A DNA stretch of 64,000 nt, taken from NCBI RefSeq assembly GCF_037975245.1, contig NC_092577.1, forward strand, positions 29,856,398 through 29,920,397. The letters are read 5' to 3'. The position numbers and the translations under genes were made by a program. Source of the DNA: Apostichopus japonicus (taxonomy: Eukaryota > Echinodermata > Holothuroidea > Aspidochirotida > Stichopodidae). The notes beneath the pieces are model-generated. The model saw nothing but the letters and a program-made list of their open reading frames with translations, was not told the DNA's origin and did no database searches. Below are positions 1 through 14,100 of this stretch, piece by piece; position 1 is the stretch's first letter, and the number at the start of each line of letters is the position of its first letter.

Positions 1-457
1 AAGGCTAAGTTGTCAAAGCGCTACGATCTCAATGTAGCAGCGCTATATAAGTGTCTAATATGTATGTATGCGTGGGTGTTTGGTGCTCATTCACCTGGGA
101 GCCCCTGTACGTTGTGTACTTTTCAAAAAGAAATTACGAGCCTTGACACAGGAAACAGAGAAAAATAGATAAATGTTGTTGATACTTTTCTTGGTTGCAT
201 GGCATCATATTCTGTCTCATGAATGTTCCTTAATGTGACTGTTGAATGCATGTATTATGTTAATATACAGAAGTATCTAGCTTCTTAGTTTCTGATCACC
301 CCCTCCTACAATTAGAAATTTTAACAAAACATATCCGATAAAGAAGGAGCAGTTATTAAACTTTCCAGTGATATTTACTACTGCTCTGTTCACCCAATGT
401 TTTCTTTTTTTCCCATCCAGATACAAGTATTATATAGTAATCAATATAAGAGCTTAC
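1..457 (-). other. VPS13B intron, left edge
   Basis: AT-rich sequence after the last visible exon. I see no further VPS13B exon, RNA gene or clear repeat in it. Confidence 0.6.
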
Positions 458-589
458 CATCTCCACTTAAGAAATCGGAAACTGTCAATGTTAGGAGGGC
501 CGGTCGGACGCCAGTTTTAACGTTTGGTTCCCCAAGGCAAGTCTCAAACCACGGAACGGAGAAATCGGTAGCACAGGGCAAGTTACCCT
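458..589 (-). CDS. VPS13B: VPS13B exon 22, last exon visible
   Basis: 132 nt, phase 1 to 1. ETCLGEPNVKTGVRP, then LLTLTVSDFLSGD, equivalent to the SFITLQIKDFLNGPAD segment. Acceptor GCTTTTCAG, donor GATG|GTAAGC. The coding sequence continues left of the window. Confidence 0.9.
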
Positions 590-3500
590 CTGAAAAGCAA
601 AAAAAAAAATTGGTTTTCTGAAATGAGCATGAAGCTGTCTAGGAATGTAGATGAGAGCTCAAGCATGAAGCCATCTGTGCTTTAATGAAGAAAAATACAG
701 GTCAGGTTTGACCTATACAAGATCAAGCAAGCATGAGCGACTGATGATACTTTCTGGCTAAATCTATCAAATTTATGGGATGGAAAGATGGTCGTTTCCA
801 TAATTTTAAATATTATGTTGGTGGGCAGAATCAGTATCAGGTTTTACTGCAACTGTAAAACTTACAAACAACAAACTCCTTCCCTGGTAAGGCAAGCTTG
901 TGTTTTTTACCACTGGACCTGACCCATGACATGCGCATGTGCAAGTTTATCAACACGACGAAGAAAAGAGCCATTGCAGAGTCCAGAAAGTATTAGTATA
1001 TTTGTCACTCACCGACTCCATTTTGGGTAGAACCCTGAACTCTCAAGTTATACACTGACAGCTCGAGTTTCTGTTTCCTTTTACTGACCGAAGCGGCAAA
1101 CGATGGCTGCGACAACTCGGAGAAGAGAAACGGACGGACTTCGTCTCTCTCTCCGTGGGAATATAGAAAGATGGATATTTCCCGGCCGGTCAGGAGGAGG
1201 TCGAACGGTATTATCTTCCGGGCTTGACCGCCCGTCTTCGCCGGTTGCTTTATCGATAGAGTCTTGTATTTCTGTTTGGTAACCTTGGCGACACTAGCGG
1301 GGGGAAAGTCCATAGATGTACTTGGCTGTCTGAAGAAGTCCGGTTGGTAGTCCTGCGACCTGTGAGAGACGTCGCTGTCGAAACCGCTGTCCGCTCGGCT
1401 GTGCCTGTGCTTGGTATGCCGAGGGGACGGCTGGGATGGTTCCTCTCCTCTCGTCTGGAACGGAAAGCAGTTTGTCAGAGCGCCAAAGTTTCTGGCCGAT
1501 AGGTTTTGAGCCATTGTGATATTGCTGAGGCTGAGATACAGACACAAATCACTGGCAATGTTGGCTTCCACCGAATGACCACAGACAATGACCGGCTAGA
1601 AGGGAAATATAAAAGAATATCGTTGATAATAATAGCTGCTCGTTAGCAGGGAACGATAAGAGAGTGACATGCAAACCTTCTCTAGGTTTTTTAAAGGAAG
1701 TCGCAAAACATTGTTTTCAGGTGTCCTTGTTATACTGCAGATGGTTTTTAACGGAAGGATGTCCCAAAAATTGATTCAGAATTTTTTGACAATGTAGATG
1801 CTTTTTTTGTATCATATTTATAATCTATTTGTGAAACGTACCTTCGAAGAACTTTTATCTGCATTCGAGCGGTTGACTGTGATGGCAGGAGCAGCAATGC
1901 AACAGATGCTGAATTCCTGAACGACTGGGTTCATGTGAACAATGCTTTCATCTTGTCTGTAGGAATTTTAAAAACAATAGCCAATTTTGTCTGAATTAAG
2001 CCATTGTCTGTACATAACGGTATACAGTTTAACTGCTGGAATCAGAGAATATGCCAAAACAGAAAACACCTCTTGAAATTTACTAAATGCACTGAGAGAT
2101 GGTCATCTTTCATACCCAATAAATGTCCCAAATTATTAATGGGTGTGAAGACTCGCGCAAAAAGAAACGTCTAATGCCGGTAATCTGACCTAGTTTCAAA
2201 TGAGGTGTAACAGAAGTGTTAGACACCACCATCGATCCCAGAAAATACGCACACAGCTTGCTACCTTTGGTAATTAGACACTAGTGTACAGTCAGTACAT
2301 ACAGCTGCGCTCAATACCCACAGCACAGTGTATAAACGAAACAGCGATGGACATCTCAGATCCAGCTAAAGATAACAAGGTATCACGTTTCATTACTGTC
2401 TGTATTTTGTAGCGACACGAACAAACGTCACTTGCAAGCAACAGAAGGTTAACTTTTTTAGATGGCCGCACGTGGTTTGGGACAAGTCTTCAATGCCATC
2501 AACCAAAACTTTTATTTTTTTCTTCAAAAGGCAGTTAATTTGACATGCTTCCTAACACATCATGTTAGAAACAATGTCAAAAATAAAGACAAATGACACA
2601 CATCACCATGGTTTTTGTGAAATACACAACATTTCCATGATCATCTCTGGAATGAGCTAAAACAAAAATATCAAAAATGCAGGTTTGGGAAAATAATATT
2701 TGATTTTTAAATAATATTTGATTTTTATATAGCGCTTTACACCATCGATAAGTCTCAAAGCGCTTTACAGAAGTTATATTACCCCTGGTCAATGATAACC
2801 TGTCCCAGAGACAATCCCTCCAGTCGGCAGCAGTTATATACTACGCCCAATGACAAGTTACCTCACAGGTACCCATTTAACCCCTGGGTGGAGAGAGGCA
2901 AGTGAGATAAAGCATCTTGCCCAAGGACACAACGTAATGATCTAGGCAGGAATCGAACCAGCAATCCTTGCCTCAAGAGTCCGACCCCTTAGCCAATTGG
3001 CCACCACGCTCTCAGGAAAAACATTAAGACGTACTTTGGTGGGCTGGTATTCCACTCTAAAGCTGGATTCTGGGAAGCCACTATCTCTGGGTCCGTGTTC
3101 CTCTTCTCTTCCTCCGTGACACGGGTGATATCCCTCCAAGAGGCGGTGAATAAACCGAGATTAAATACGTCTAATTGATACTGCCGGTCTTCCATAGCCG
3201 AGCCGGGTTTTTGAGACGATTTACTCTGCTGGGATTTCCTAGAGATGAGATTGAATCGATACGTTATCTGCCAAACAACATTTTATGATCCTGTCATGTT
3301 ATAAGTGAGTTGATCTAATTTTCATATTACATCGAGGGGTAACATCCACACGAAACGTCCTTGAGGGATGGGAGGTGATTTTGCGATGGGTGCTATGTTT
3401 CAAGAATGATGGTCAAAATTGCCCCATGTTTCTGTTAATAACAGTCGCTAGATATAGGTATTGTTTTCTTCAGGTATATTGCTTGGATTTAATCTGTTGG

Positions 3501-6500
3501 GCTTCCCTAGGGATGGAAATTTAATTATGCTAAATAAATCAGCGAAATGAATTCTATCACAAATGAGATTCAGAACAAAGGATACATTATCTGCTCATCA
3601 ACCGTTACAATCCACTCATCGCCACACAAGGTGACCTTTTTTTCAATATTATATCGAGGGTTAGTACTGTATGTACACGATATGCTTTGAGTGTTTGGAG
3701 GGGATTTCGCAATGTTTCAAGAATGATGGTAAATTGCCCATGTTTCTCTAGAAACATGTATGTTTACTCTCAAATTTGAAATTATTCTCGGCATGTTTTA
3801 CAATTTTGGGAATGAACAGTGACAGGACATGAGTTCCGGGGGCAACTCCTGGGACACGCCTAATCCGTGGACAGTCCATGTAATCTGGGGACCGTCCACG
3901 GAAATTTGGGGGCGTCTGGTCACCTTATCGTTACATCAGAAATCAATGCGTGCAGTCTGCAGAGGAGAAAGTTTCTGACCGAAACTTTTCAACATTCAGC
4001 AATGATATTTCACTTTGGAGAAAGATATTTAAATGAAATAACCTCACATTTCTTAGCTTGTATAGCTAGCTTATACACACAACGAGAGATACACACATGA
4101 AAAGAACTAAAATGATATTGATTAATTGCAATGTAGGCAAGTATTCGCTCCTTTTCATAGGTAAGAGTTTTTAAGATTCAAGCAGCAAAGCGGATCTCTC
4201 TTATATAGCTTATATAATATTCAAAGGAATATATAGTGACCTTTCATTTGGTAGGTGATTTTCAATAAACTCAATCAAAGATAGCTTCTGCCTTTGAACC
4301 AAACACTAAATTTTGGTCAAGAAGGCCGGGTCTCAAACGGACAGGAATTCTCGCTTGCTACGACCGAGACCGTTAGGAAATCATGAAAATCGTGGAATGA
4401 ATGGATAACACTGAAATCCTACCTGAACAATTCCTTCTTGATCACCATCCGTGGTAACGGATTATCTGCGTACGGCACCAGTTTAACGTGAGCCACTTTG
4501 AGCAGGAAGAGGTCCGTCTCGGATCCACTCGGCTGCCGGCCGGTTTCGGGCGGGTCCGTGGGGTCCAGATGCTCGTGGACCGGCAGGAAACATCTCACTT
4601 CTTGAATATCAAAGTAAAGCAGCGGTAGGTGGCTGCTGGTGAACCACTTATCGAAGGACGATACCGTGGAGGTCGGAGCTCGGGATCGGCTCTGAGTATC
4701 CGATCTGGTTTTATGATGCTGGCCCGGTCTGGTCACGGTCTGGAGGACGGGCTTGGCTCTAGCGGGTGTCGGGGGCTGAAGTTGTACGACGTCGGCCCCT
4801 TCGTCTTTGGTTGGCGAAGAGACGCCTGCGGCTGGCTGGATGGTCTTCAACATTTCTGCAATCACCGGACACCACACCACCACGTCGACGGGTTGCATCG
4901 ACACTATCAACTCGTTCACAAATTGTCTCTGTCTGGTCGACGGCTCCCACGAGACGTCCTTCACCTCAAGACGCTTGCTGACAGAGCTTCCTTTAGCTCG
5001 AGTCCAGATCAAGGACAGGAAGCTGTGACGCTGTTTGGAATCCGTGAATTTGTGCTCGGACTTTCGTAAGAGAGACCTGGTCTTTGAGATGCTTTCGCTC
5101 CGGGGTGTCACCACGGGAGAATCCAATGACTTTGTCAGGGTGTCAGAAGATGTAAATAGAATCCCCTTATAGCAACCAGGCGCCCACAAATTATTTACGC
5201 TGAAAAGGAAGTAGCCAAAAAAAATTGAAAGAGGGGCAAATGAACAGAGTAAAAGCAAAACTGAACAACTACCTTACATATCAGAGAAATTTTGTACTAA
5301 ATTTTTCGAAGACTTTTGAAATGTCCTGTGCTCGATTTCTCCTTGTGGGCAGCCAAAAAGATATGACCAAATGGTATACAAAATTAATTTCTGGTTTCCC
5401 TGGTCATACCAATCGGTCAGTTTAAATTGAAACGCAGTGGTAGATTGGAACGTGAAAGTAATATTTAGAAAATCAACAAATATTCCAGAAGGAGTCTCAA
5501 CAACGAACCTTTCTTCAAAATGTCTGACGTTAAGCGAGCCAACTTTACAAGTTATCTTGGAGAAGATATCTTGGTAGTCCACGCTGGTAGTAAGATCTTC
5601 CATGATGGCAGATAACTTCACTGTAACAGAAAAGTACATCAAAAGATAAGCAAAATATTTAACTAAACCTCTTGCCAAACTTTACTAGCTACAGGTGTTG
5701 AAAATTAAGTGGAAGAAATGGAAAAAGTTTGAGTAAAATTTCTAAGGTATGGGGGAAAAATGTTTTATTGGGAGGAATAACGTTTCAGAAACAACACGAT
5801 CCATTTGTAATTGCATGCATTTGTACAGTGGTTTTAAGAAATAAGTGGTGGTGTGTGTGTGTGTGGGGGGGGGAAGGTATGCCTCCATCTGTCTATCTAT
5901 CTATCTGTCCGTCTGGAAAAACAGATGAATAGATGTACAGGGATGTGCCCAGGATTTCCTGTGTGCCGGGTATACTGATCGCCGTCCCGGGGGAGGGGTC
6001 TAAGGGGGAGGGGGTGTCCCTCTCCCTTTCAATTTTTGAAGGTGCTTACATGCCAAATGCTGGCACTTGTGTAGCTTTTTAAGCCCATACACAAGTACTA
6101 GTTTTGCTAACAATTTATATTTTTTAATTTTTTTTTTAGTGAAATATATTACGTACCCGGTAAAAGTTATTAGTTTGTTTCAAAGAGATTTTACAAGGGA
6201 CCGATTGAGAGCTGTAAGTAATGTTTCTCGCATGCGTAACTGATGCTTTATTAGTATGTATGAGTTTGGCATAGGCTAGTCCCAATTAATGTTGAATATA
6301 TTGTTTAGGAATGTCAGGATTTTAGATGAAAATAGTGCTGGGCGGGATTCATGATTTTTTAAGACAGTGCTGGGCGGTAATTTTTAGTGCTGGGCGGGGC
6401 CGCCCAGTGCCGCCCAGCGTGGGCACATCCCTGGATGTATTCATTAGAATGCAACATACCTCTCTTGCCAGTTTCCAGAGATTTCTTGGTGATCAGAGAA

Positions 6501-9500
6501 ACGCCCACTTTATCAACAGTCCACTGAATCCAGAATGCAAGTTTAACCGAGGTAGTCTCCGCAGCTGGTCCCCCATCATCCGTGTCCTCGTGACTGAGGG
6601 ACTCCAGGGGCGACGATACCGTGATGGGGGTATCTTGGAGGTGCTCGGAGGATGTCCTGCTACTCTTAGTCAGAGACCTTGTGTTAGCTGCGCTGAAGCT
6701 TCTCGACAGCTTGCCGGGACTTTTGGCAAGCCATCTGGGTCTCACGGCAAAGGAATCGACGATCTTTGGCAGATGGTTCAGAAGCTGTTCGGACAGTTTC
6801 CTCAGGAGATCGACCTGAGTTACGAAAAAAGAAACAGATTCCTTTATTCTGATAATCTAATAATACACAGACTTGAATGAGTTCTGACGGCACCTACTCG
6901 TCGGATATCCAGCGAGGGCAGCATGTACCTCCAGAAGAGTTCTAACGGAATTGGGAGGCCACACAGACAGTTTGTTAAAAGTACTGTCGTTGAAAATGAA
7001 AATAGAACAGAGAATGATACAAAAGTTTTACCAGCATTTTAACAATTCATGATGCGCAATGTAAGATTTCCAAATACTACCCAAAAAAATATGAGTATAT
7101 AACGGTGAGGATAACATTTAGTCTATGAAAGCAAAACCACAGTGAATGCTATTGAAAACACTGACCTGTTCATGGCAGCAGTTGATCTGAATGCCAGGCA
7201 TATCTGTATGAACCACAATCCCCACGGAGGGAACTCCAGAGTCCTGGTCAACATGGCTATTAAAAGCTACCGTCGACGCAATCGACAACGGCTCGAGAAA
7301 ATGAAACCTGGTCTCGACATTTTGGCTGACTGCAAATATCTCGAACGAATCTGCTTTCACAGTCCATGGAAATTTCGAGCCTGTCGAAGAGAGAAAATCA
7401 TGAAAGAGAATCAGAGATTATGTACTGTGTATATACTCATTTTTTGTTGTCCTGCAGTTTCAAAATGACCAACGTGTATATTAAAATTGGCAATAAGTGC
7501 ACCTAAGTTATGTTCTTTTTAATCATATATCACAAGTCACTAGTATCTTTGTGCCAAAAGAAATTGTAAAATTAGTCTACTTCAAATTTGCTTCAATGGA
7601 GTCAGTAAAGATCAAGAATTCTGCAAATTCTTTCTACCTCATTTTGTGCTCTGCTAGATCGTAACAGACAAAGTACTAACTTCTATCTTTGATATAGAAA
7701 CATTAATCACATTGACATAGCATAGACTGTGATGTATTCTGGCCACCAACAATGGTGTCAGCAGTGGGATGGCAGAATTAGCATAAGTAGTGGTATGACA
7801 GAATTATAGCAAATGGCGTACTTCACTGCACGACGTTGGTTTCAAGATGTCAGTGATTTTCTGTTCTTGTCCTGAATTGACTGTTTCCGCAAGTACCATT
7901 ATGATAGCTGGCTGTATATTGACCTATATGGGTAAGATTTTTTTCACAAGAAAGTTATTAAATGGAAGAAAATATTTGTTTCCGTAGGTGGAAGCCTCAT
8001 AATGGAAACGTCAGAATACCTTTCTTGAAAGTCACAGACAAACTCGCAAAATTTATCATGAGAAACGTTATTCACAAAAAACATAGGCCTATAACAGAGA
8101 AATCAGTAAAATTGATAATTGAGAATAATGTCCTCGAAAAATTAATATTAAAATATCAACAATACTAAATTAGTATATTTATCATAATATAAATTAATAT
8201 ATTTTATAATAAAATATAATACAAATAAATGTAATATTATAAAATAAGTTAATAACTAAATAACTATATATAAATTAATAACTTAATAAATATATAACTT
8301 AATAAACATATATATATATATATATATATATTACATAAAATCAACATATCTATTATATTTACATCAATATTGTAAACACAAGGCATGACCTAGACAAATT
8401 TACAACATTAGGAAAACTAAAATAGGTTTTAATCCCCCCCCCCCTCAACCCCCCTTCAAGACGGCCAGGACATGACTCTGAACCAGTAATCAGAAGTAAA
8501 CATTTTATTTCCAGTGCCTAATAATATCTGTGGGATTTGCCATGTCATCTCTTCAACAGTACTTTTGAAAATATAAGTTCTCAATTATAACACGGACACA
8601 TATTAATCATTTCTCACGAATTACTTTAAAAAAATATTACCATTGACACTTTAGTAGCTGCTATCAAAGTCAAACGTATTATATATTTCCCAACCGAATC
8701 GGGAAAAATCAAATTTCACACTACCAAACTAAGCCTCTTTTTATGGTTCTTTTACTATTTGCATATTCAAATATTAATTTATCATAAAGTGAAATATATC
8801 ATGTTGCAATCTTCAAACACCTCCTCCATGTACCACAAGCCCCAATCTTCTGATTCTGTCCATTTTCAAAGCCAATTGAAACCTAGCAGAATTGTAAAGT
8901 TTAGTTTAGACTCTCAAGGATCAAGAAGCCTTACAGTAGCTTATTTGAGACCCTATCCGTGTTAGATCGTGGATGAACACCGGCTTATTTCAAGCCTTCT
9001 CTTTTCAATAAGTGTTCAGAGGAACTAGGCAGTGGTGTGAATTTGCTCCCATTCCTGCTCCCGGGGCCGCCATTTAACGTCCCCATCCGACGGACGAGAG
9101 TGTATGCCCCAGTCTGACCACTTTCTCAAATACTGAGGTAGGCAAAGGCACCCCATTCGACATCACTGCAGTGCAGCCATGACGAACAAAGTTGTTTCGA
9201 AACCAAGTGAAGAACAGAAACAAACCCCTTTTCCCAAGTTCACAAACCAGAAATACCAAATCCACGGAAGACTCCGCACATCACCATTGTACTGCAGCGA
9301 TTTATGAATAGGTCAAGAGAATCTGGCTCCTGGCGGAATTTTGATCCTGGAACCTAAAGATTGTGAGGCGGATAAAGAAGTAACGGCATTTCACATTTTT
9401 TAGTCATAATCTCTCACCTGCATTACGATCTGTTGCAGTTTTTCTGACAGGGAGTAGAGGCGTTTCTTGATGAAGACACTTGACCCCTCCTGACCTTCCT

Positions 9501-11103
9501 CTGGAATACTCTGGAGGTCGGTCACGGATTGAAGTGGTTGCATCGGTCTCATCAACTTCTTTCGAGAGCTTGAACTATCCTGGTTCTCTTGATGAAACGA
9601 ATCTGAATATTCATAGCAAAAGTTGCAATGCAACAGTGTGATTGGAGGGAAGTTGACCATATCTGACACTTTGCTGCATAATTGCATATTCATGACAAAA
9701 TTGCTGCTGAAATATTCATAGCAAAAGTTGCAATGCAACAGTGTGATTGGAGGGAAGATGATCATATCTGACACATTGCTGCATACTTGAATATTCATGA
9801 CAAAATTGCTGCTGAATATTCATAGCAAAAGTTGCAATGCAACAGTGTGATTGGAGGGAAGTTGACCATATCTGACACTTTGCTGCATAATTGCATATTC
9901 ATGACAAAATTGCTGCTGAAATATTCATAGCAAAAGTTGCAATGCAACAGTGTGATTGGAGGGAAGATGATCATATCTGACACATTGCTGCATACTTGAA
10001 TATTCATGACAAAATTGCTGCTGAATATTCATAGCAAAAGTTGCAATGCAACAGTGTGATTGGAGGGAAGTTGACCATATCTGACACTTTGCTGCATAAT
10101 TGCATATTCATGACAAAATTGCTGCTTGAACGTTGAACAATTTAAGGCAACCTTCATTTTTTTTTTTAAATTTTAAGAAAACACAAACACAAAACGATTT
10201 TTAAAATTTTCTTATTAACTCTTCACATGAGATTAAAACTGATACGGACCAAAAAAGCCCAAAATTCTTTGTGATTCCTTGCCACGTTTTTAATTTTATA
10301 TTTTTCCTAACCTTGTGACATCTGGCGTTGCATCGACTGTGGCGGAGACTGGATACCATCCGTTGATTTTGGTTTGGGTTCGTAGATCAACCAAGAGAAG
10401 ATGCAGGGATCGAAACAGAGAGCGATCCCTCGAACGTCCAGGAAGAGAACCGACAGTCCATCTGATGAAGGGAGATGAAACATTGTCACACTAGAGATAA
10501 AGGCGTTGTGGTCAAGTGGTTAAGGCAGTGGACTTGTGATCTAAGGATTGCAGGTTCGAGTCCTGGCCAGATCATTGCGTTGTGTCCTTGGGCAAGGCGC
10601 TATATCTTCATTGCCTCTCTTCACCCAAGTGTATAAATGGGGACTTGCGAGGTAACTTGTAAATATAGTTGCGTGCGCCGGTTTGTGGCTGCACCCTATG
10701 GGAAGTCCCCCGGGGGACACATGGTTGTGGTGCACTGTGGTGCCCCAGGAGAGATTGATTGAATTGTGCACACTTTGGTGTGTAGGTGTGACAAGTTACC
10801 AATCACCAGGGTTAAGTTGTAAAGTCGTGTGATAGGGCCTTGGCCTTGAAGCAAGACTGTAAACCTAATATAATAATAATAATGAAAACAAACAAGATCG
10901 GATACTGCAGGGGTGGGTCACTTGTCATCGTAGGCCTCACGGACCAATGAATTCTGTCCATTCATGTTTATCTGATCCAAGATGGCGTCACCTCCTTGAA
11001 CATGGTACCGACGGCTAGTCGATTCTATTAAAACCTTCCGCTTCTTAAATTATCCTGATTGATTTAGATTACCTGTCACACCAATAGTCACCCACTGTAC
11101 AGT

Positions 11104-11151
<48 letters not shown>

Positions 11152-14100
11152 CAACTCTTCAACCTAGTACTGCTTGGAAAGACAATAGGTTTGAACTCTG
11201 GCTAACTAAAGAGAAGGAAACTTGTTTTATTAGATATTCCCTGGTATTCCAAATTTGGTAATATAAATGACACTTCTTTGCTTCTGCTATTAATTGGATT
11301 ATCTCCTGATATGGACACAAAAGATCAATTTGATAATTTGGACGTTCTGACACGAACATGATACCCTTACCATCTCCATCCTCTCTGAGTTGTTCTCTAT
11401 TCATCTGAATCGTGAAAGAGACCAAGCTGTCCTCCAGTTCCTCTTCTCTCCTCCCCTCGGAGGGGAGGAGGTGGGTATCCTCTGGGCCCTGCATCAGTGG
11501 GGTTGGGGACTCCTTGTTACTCTCTGCAACCATGATAAAAGAAAAAAATTCCAAGCAGTTAAAAAAAAACAAAAAAAATCTAAATATAGAAGAAGGCTTG
11601 ATAAGGAAATATGAACATCTGTGATCTGGTCATAAAACCGACGTTGTCATAGAAATGTTTCAAGAAATATTTTTTAAATAATGTATAATTCAATCTTTTT
11701 TTCTACCTGTCAGAGCTAGTTGGGCCTGTTGGACAGAGCCGGCCGCTGCCCAAACAATCTGGTTGATAGTAAAACACACATTCATTCCGGAAAGAGAGCC
11801 TTCCAGAACAGCGTGATCTGTCACAAAGGAAAAGAAGAACTAGTGTTGTAACTTTCGCACTATGGATATTATTTTTTCAGGACAGGGTAGATATCTCCCC
11901 CCACCCACCCCCCCCCGCCCCCCCCCCCACACACACCCCTTTTACATATTATTTTGGTATTTTGTTGTTAGAGGTATAGGAGGGAACAGCTTTTCAGATT
12001 ATTGTAATTTCATATTTTAAAGCAAACAATTGCAAATTTGTTATCACTTAATGCGACACAAACAACATCTGTCTGTATGTCTGTCTGCATGTCTGTCTAT
12101 CTATCAGTTAATATTATGAAATGAATAATTAGGCTAATTTATTTAATCATTTATTAAAAACTGTAATAACTCTTTTTACTATTCTGTAATCTTTCACTAG
12201 GATGTAAATGATGTGAAGTGCTTAAACATGGAGTAAAATATACTTTATCCTTCGATTTGATTTGGTTTTGATATAACGTAATCAACCCATTACACTTATT
12301 GTTATGTAATCAGACAAATCAATTAATAATATGTAATAAATACTTGTTATAGGATGTAATCAATAATTCATATGATGATCTTAGAAAGTAAGTCAAATAT
12401 AAATATAAACAATTCAATTTAAATGTTGTCAATCACTAAAATATGAGTAATAAGTCACGTAATATGACGCAATCGCTCACAGTTTGACGGATGTAACTAA
12501 CTCCAACTATGAAATAGTAACAAGTCATAGGTTTTTTTATATGATGTAGTTACCCCATCTCACTTGATCTGACATAATCAATCATTACGTATTCGTGTAA
12601 ATGGATCACTTAAAATGGTGTAATCAATCTTATCATGTGTTGTAACCAATTCTGGAATTCAATACAATGATAACAACTAGCATCGACGTAACATTTATCC
12701 CAGTACTCACTGGTCGTCCCGAAGACATCGTCTACCAGGCTAGACTCCACTAACCAGTCACTTTCATAAGTAGGTGTCATCCAGCTTTGATACAAGTGAC
12801 TGGCTAGTAACATCTGTGGCTTCGTGGCTTTAAATTGAATCTTGGGTAATTCCACTTGTATTTGGTCCTGTACCTGAGAAGGGTCTTTCCTTTACGTAAA
12901 AAAAAGAAGAAAAATAATAATTTAAAATTTAATTTTCATGCATGGTGATGTAAACTATTTCAAAACTTCAAAGTAGGCAAAACTTGACATTTATATTAAT
13001 GGGTGACACTTGTGGTAGGTTGCATATCATTCATAATGTTGATTCAAACATTTAAAGGGTGTGAAGACTCGCGCACAAAGAAACGTCTCATGCCGGTAAT
13101 CTGACCTAGTTTCGACTGAGGTGTAACAGAAGCGTTAGACACCACCATTGATCCCAGAAAATACACACGCAGCTTGCAACCGTTGGTAATTAGACACTAG
13201 TGTACAGTCAGTACAAACAGCTGCGGTCAATACCCACAGCACAGTGTACAGCGAATGGACATCTCAGGTCCAGATAAAAGATTACAAGGTATCACATTTC
13301 ATTACTGTCTGCATTTTGTAGCGACAAGAAAAAAGCTTCACTTGTAAGCAACGGAAAGTTAGCTTTTTCACAGGGTGGCACCTGGTTTGGGGCGAGTCTT
13401 CAATGCCTTTAAGTATCATTGTGCATTTAGTGTAGCCAATGTTCTCTAAGGCCATTGATTCTTCTTAGCAATTGCATGTTAAATTATGCAAACACTTTCA
13501 ACGCATCTTCAATGACGACCATTTATTTGACATTAAAAGTATTTATCAGTCTCTGTAATCAAAACATTACAAATCTTTTCAATATCTCAACTTTCTGAAA
13601 TCAACATTTCATAACTCTTTCGTTTTTATCCAACACCTTCCTTCAGAGACGAAAGTAGTCACCGACGATTTACATCAGTATTTCCCCGTTTTGCCTCATT
13701 TCTTTGAGCTCATTAAAAGGCTGATTTTATAACCCAAAAGAAGATTCCTGTGAAATGGAAAATATCACAGCATGCTGTCATACCAGTAAACAGGAAGTGA
13801 TAACTTCTTTTGATAGGCAGCTGCACTGATTGGCTCCATCAGTTTCCTCTCGACAAACGACGACTGACTCGGAGGAGAAAATCCCTGGACTGGTACTAAC
13901 AGCAGAGCGGTCTCGAGTCCAAATAGCTAATCACAACAAAAAATATACAAATGTCACACAATCAAATATAAGGCTTTATGCAGATGGTGGATAGGGTATG
14001 GGAGGAGGGGGGAAGGGGGAATGGAGGAGAGGGAAAGGTTTAAGGATGGGAAGGGAGCCACATTATTTAGGCTTTATAATCAGCCTGAGAGAGGGACATG

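Noticed and set aside
4629-5069. Plus-strand ORF of 146 codons
   Set aside because: Antisense shadow of VPS13B exon 18.
6884-6970. Open minus-strand segment with an acceptor-like CAACGACAG, between two VPS13B exons
   Set aside because: Its phase does not fit either neighbour, and exon 7380-7166 joins directly to 6814-6460 in phase 0 with good alignment to the vertebrate protein.
9074-9265. Possible LINE reverse-transcriptase remnant (SNGVPLPTSVFEKVVRLGHT)
   Set aside because: The likeness is slight and frames are broken; part of the region looks like a SINE body instead. Not listed as a gene.
9603-10126. CRISPR-like repeat array
   Set aside because: Repeats are contiguous with no unique spacers, and the DNA is eukaryotic; it is a higher-order tandem repeat.
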